From DASZHA01 sp049644325 (GTDB lineage: Bacteria; Chloroflexota; Dormibacteria; DASZGP01): 22,802 nt of DNA. The stretch's first letter is position 1. The number at the start of each line of letters is the position of its first letter. Shown here one piece after another: positions 20,733-22,802 of this stretch. The notes beneath the pieces are model-generated. The model did no database searches. It had not been told where the DNA came from and worked only from the letters and a program-made list of their open reading frames with translations. The stretch covers positions 1 through 22,802 of the forward strand of contig JBARRR010000028.1 in the NCBI GenBank assembly GCA_049644325.1, given 5' to 3'. A program made the position numbers and the translations under genes.

Positions 20733-21161
20733 ATGAGCCTGGCGAGAGGGGTCCGAGGTCTGGGTATGTGGAAGCGGGGCGCCCGCAAGCTGGATCGGGG
20801 AGCGCAATGCTCTTTCTGCGGCAAGAAGTACACCGGGGTGGCCAAGCTGATAGCGGGACCGGGTGTCTACATCTGCAACGAGTGCGTCGGGCTGTGCAAC
20901 GAGATCCTGGTGTCAGAGGCGGCTCGGGAGGGGCGAGCGCGTGTCCCCGTCGCGCGCCTGCCGCTGTGGCAGCCACAAATGTCCGACCACGACTTGCTTG
21001 CCACGCTTCCCCGAATCGCCGCTGCGGCGGGCCAGGTCGAGGCGGACCTCGTGGCCTGGGTTCATCGGGCCAGGGCCCGCGGGATCAGCTGGACTCGAAT
21101 AGGAGACGCCCTAGGCATGACGCGCCAGTCGGCGTGGGAACGCTTCTCAGGAGAAGACTGA
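20733..21161 (+). CDS. ClpX-type zinc finger / HTH protein
   Basis: This 142-residue protein has an N-terminal C4 zinc finger of the ClpX type, CSFCGKKYTGVAKLIAG followed by ICNECVGLCNEIL (two CxxC pairs). In place of the AAA+ unfoldase it has a helical segment and a C-terminal helix-turn-helix, GISWTRIGDALGMTRQSAWERF. The ClpX finger normally dimerises and recognises protein substrates or adaptors. Fused to HTH it suggests a regulator that senses or is handed over by ClpXP partners. Proteins of this layout occur in actinobacteria. ATG 20733 is chosen because the promoter's +1 lies at about 20729; GTG 20721 would fall inside the -10, and ATG 20766 is a further option. Confidence 0.8.
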   Translation: MSLARGVRGLGMWKRGARKLDRGAQCSFCGKKYTGVAKLIAGPGVYICNECVGLCNEILVSEAAREGRARVPVARLPLWQPQMSDHDLLATLPRIAAAAGQVEADLVAWVHRARARGISWTRIGDALGMTRQSAWERFSGED

Positions 21162-21166
21162 CGCGC

Positions 21167-21754
21167 TCAGAGGCGTTCGACCGTCGCGAGCCATGCTTCA
21201 GCCCGGTTGGGGTTCACGGCGACCGTGAATCTAACCGGCTCAATCGACCCGATCGACCAGCCGTCCGCGAATGCGGCCGCGAGCTCCGCCCTTGACACGC
21301 GGCGCGGCCCCCAATCGCCCGCCTCGCGATCGCTGAAACACATCATGTAGTACATACCGCCGGGCCGAAGTGCTGACCTCAGGCTACTGACATAAACGGG
21401 CCGCTGCTTGTCGTCAAAGACGTGGAACACTCCGCTATCGGTGATTACATCGAACTGCCGACCTAATTGGGCCAACTGCAGCACATCCGCCACCTGGAAC
21501 GTCGCGCTAATTCCGCGCTCCTCCGCTTTGGCCCGTGCACGCTCGATCGCGAGCTCCGCGATGTCCACACCCATGGCTTCGGCGCCATGCATTGCGGCCA
21601 GAATCACCTGCTCGCCAGTCCCGCAGCCCACGTCGAGGACCTTGCCCTGAAGCTTGCCCGCATCGGCCAACCTCACGAACTCAGGCTGGGGCCCGCCAAT
21701 GTCCCAGGGTGGTGATCCCTCGTAGACGCTGTTCCAAGAAGGGTGCTCGGCCAT
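21167..21754 (-). CDS. Class I SAM-dependent methyltransferase
   Basis: This 195-residue protein has SAM-binding motif I VLDVGCGTGEQ, an acidic end to strand 2 (MGVDIA), a motif II-like QVADVLQL, and ITDSGVFHVF after strand 4. The N-terminal WNSVYEGSPPWDIGGPQPEFVRL segment recalls thiopurine/small-molecule methyltransferases (TPMT-like). The acceptor is unknown. Start ATG 21754 is leaderless, with TAAGCT ending 6 nt upstream. It converges with the ClpX-zinc-finger gene with a 5-nt gap. Confidence 0.87.
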   Translation of the reverse strand: MAEHPSWNSVYEGSPPWDIGGPQPEFVRLADAGKLQGKVLDVGCGTGEQVILAAMHGAEAMGVDIAELAIERARAKAEERGISATFQVADVLQLAQLGRQFDVITDSGVFHVFDDKQRPVYVSSLRSALRPGGMYYMMCFSDREAGDWGPRRVSRAELAAAFADGWSIGSIEPVRFTVAVNPNRAEAWLATVERL

Positions 21755-21760
21755 TGTCTG

Positions 21761-21766
21761 AGCTTA
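21761..21766 (-). promoter_or_regulatory. -10 element (TAAGCT), leaderless methyltransferase gene
   Basis: On the minus strand TAAGCT is followed by exactly 6 nt (CAGACA) and ATG 21754. No Shine-Dalgarno and no -35 at standard spacing. Confidence 0.55.
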
Positions 21767-21854
21767 GCGTCGCAGGCGAAGCTAGCCGGTCGAGGGGGCT
21801 TTTGGAGGCTGGCGCCCCAGGCAACAGTGAATACGCTGGAGCACGTGGCGCCGC

Positions 21855-22802
21855 CTAGACGCGCCGGATCAGGTCTCGTTCCATATCCCGCATCGCGCTG
21901 TAGATGGTGGCGTGCAGGGAAGCCTCCTTGGGAATCGCCCACTCCAGCTGGCGCAGGGTCGAGTAGAGCGAGCGGATCGCCTTGATGGCATCGCCGAAGT
22001 CGACCCCTGGTGGCAGGGGGATCGAGGTCAGCTCCTCGCCCTTGGCCCAGGCGTAGGCGAACTCGACGTAGTCCCGGGAGATGGGCCGCAGGGTGTTCTC
22101 GCCATACGCCTCCTCCAGCCGGGAGAAGCGGTAGTGGAGGCTGCGCAGCTGGCGGAAGAGGTCCCCAATCACCGGCGTGGGGAGTCGGTGGCGCTTGTGG
22201 TCGCCCACGACGTTGTCGGGACCGCGGCCGCGTCGCGGACCCCCGCGGTCCTCCGCCGCCAGCATCACGAGCACCGCGCACAGCTCGGCGGGCTCGAGGT
22301 CGTCGAGCCAGCCCTCGTGGATGGCCTCGGTGATCAGCAGGCCGTTCTCGCCGTAGACCCGCGAAGCCAGCATCCCCTTCTCAGACGGCCTCAGGCCCAT
22401 CAGGAACCCCGACTCCTCGAGGATGTTGATCAGCGCCCGCAGGCGGTGGGCGTATTCCTCGATGGCCCCCTCGATCTCATCCCGCACGCGCCGGATCTCC
22501 TCGCGGAGGGTGAAGACCTCCTGGGCCTGGGCGCGGTGCGCACGCAGGTTGGGGCAGCGCCGCACAGGGGAGCGCTCGTGGCGCTGCCGGATCTCGCCCA
22601 TCTCCCGCCGCAGCTGCTGGAACTGTTCCTCGCTGAGGACCTCCTCGTCCCGGTGGCGGGTACCACGGGTGCCCTTCCAGTGCGCGCGCTTGGCGCGGCG
22701 CACTCGGTTGCGAAGTGTCCGCAGCGCCGCCTCGTCCCGGAAATAGGCGATGACATCCTCGGGCTTGCACTTGTCCCGTTGGCCCGCAGGAAACATCATC
22801 CG
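21855..22802 (-). CDS. Ski2/Mtr4 (HelY)-type DEAD/DEAH helicase, C-terminal fragment
   Basis: The last 315 residues are visible and the frame is open at the right edge, so the Met codons near the edge are probably internal. The fragment has a charged coiled-coil segment (from EEQFQQLRREMGEIRQR to REEIRRVRDEIEGAIEEY) with a CPNLRAH Cys. It is followed by a clear DSHCT-type C-terminal domain: L-x-x-x-GFLMG, GMLASRVYGENGLLITEAIHEGWLDDLEPAELCAV in pieces, FAYAWAKGEELTSI, and the closing IKAIRSLYSTLRQLEW helix. Actinobacterial HelY and eukaryotic Ski2/Mtr4 share this domain; they unwind RNA or nucleic acid for processing. The ATPase motifs lie outside the window. About 100 bp of non-coding DNA (21755-21854) separates it from the methyltransferase. 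Confidence 0.82.
   Translation of the reverse strand, partial: RMMFPAGQRDKCKPEDVIAYFRDEAALRTLRNRVRRAKRAHWKGTRGTRHRDEEVLSEEQFQQLRREMGEIRQRHERSPVRRCPNLRAHRAQAQEVFTLREEIRRVRDEIEGAIEEYAHRLRALINILEESGFLMGLRPSEKGMLASRVYGENGLLITEAIHEGWLDDLEPAELCAVLVMLAAEDRGGPRRGRGPDNVVGDHKRHRLPTPVIGDLFRQLRSLHYRFSRLEEAYGENTLRPISRDYVEFAYAWAKGEELTSIPLPPGVDFGDAIKAIRSLYSTLRQLEWAIPKEASLHATIYSAMRDMERDLIRRV

Overview
The window is a very GC-rich, gene-dense piece of bacterial chromosome. The base composition fits Actinomycetota or a related Terrabacteria lineage such as Dormibacterota or Chloroflexota. So do the gene families: a wax-ester-synthase-like protein, paired acyl-CoA dehydrogenases, a ClpX-type zinc finger/HTH protein, a HelY-like helicase and caa3-type CtaG. 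Leaderless start sites and non-ATG starts point the same way. I cannot fix the phylum from sequence alone.

Left edge (1-579). The window opens inside the C-terminal part of an E1/ThiF-like ubiquitin-activating-type protein. At 535-579 lies the exact 3' half of a tRNA-Arg(CCG), from the anticodon loop to CCA, with no matching 5' half. This is the classic scar of tyrosine-recombinase integration. The orientation implies that everything left of about 535, including the E1-like gene, belongs to an integrated element whose intact tRNA-Arg lies off-window to the left, and that ordinary chromosome begins at about 580.

625-2808: two polytopic membrane proteins, one of unknown function and one RnfD/NqrB-like. 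2925-7953: a tightly overlapping three-gene lipid operon encoding a fatty acyl reductase fused to a HAD-IB phosphatase, a LarA-like (DUF2088) protein, and a PlsC-like acyltransferase. A small unknown gene converges on it (7950-8468). 8603-10764: two translationally coupled acyl-CoA dehydrogenases. 10732-12735 (minus): a MacB/LolD-type ABC exporter (permease and ATPase). 12830-14098: a catalase-like domain fused to a C-terminal Rieske [2Fe-2S] domain. 14081-15496 (minus): a GNAT, a DoxX-like and a DUF4267-like protein. 15659-17275: a crotonase-family enzyme and a CtaG-like membrane protein. 17272-19478 (minus): an 8-TM protein translationally coupled to a WS/DGAT acyltransferase. 19487-21161: a uracil-DNA-glycosylase-family protein, a deoxyribosyltransferase-like protein, and a ClpX-zinc-finger/HTH regulator. 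21167-21754 (minus): a methyltransferase. 21855-22802 (minus): the C-terminal part of a Ski2/HelY-type helicase, running off the right edge.

How the genes work together: the acyl reductase can supply fatty alcohols and the WS/DGAT can esterify them, while the acyl-CoA dehydrogenases and crotonase work on acyl-CoAs. The core of the window therefore looks like a neutral-lipid/acyl-CoA metabolism neighbourhood.

Expression signals are notable. At least five genes have a -10-like hexamer exactly 6 nt before the start codon (leaderless layout). Two genes appear to start with CTG behind a strong Shine-Dalgarno. One intergenic region (19473-19492) is a reciprocal bidirectional promoter in which each -10 element contains the other gene's start codon. 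No CRISPR array, insertion sequence, rRNA or complete tRNA gene was seen.
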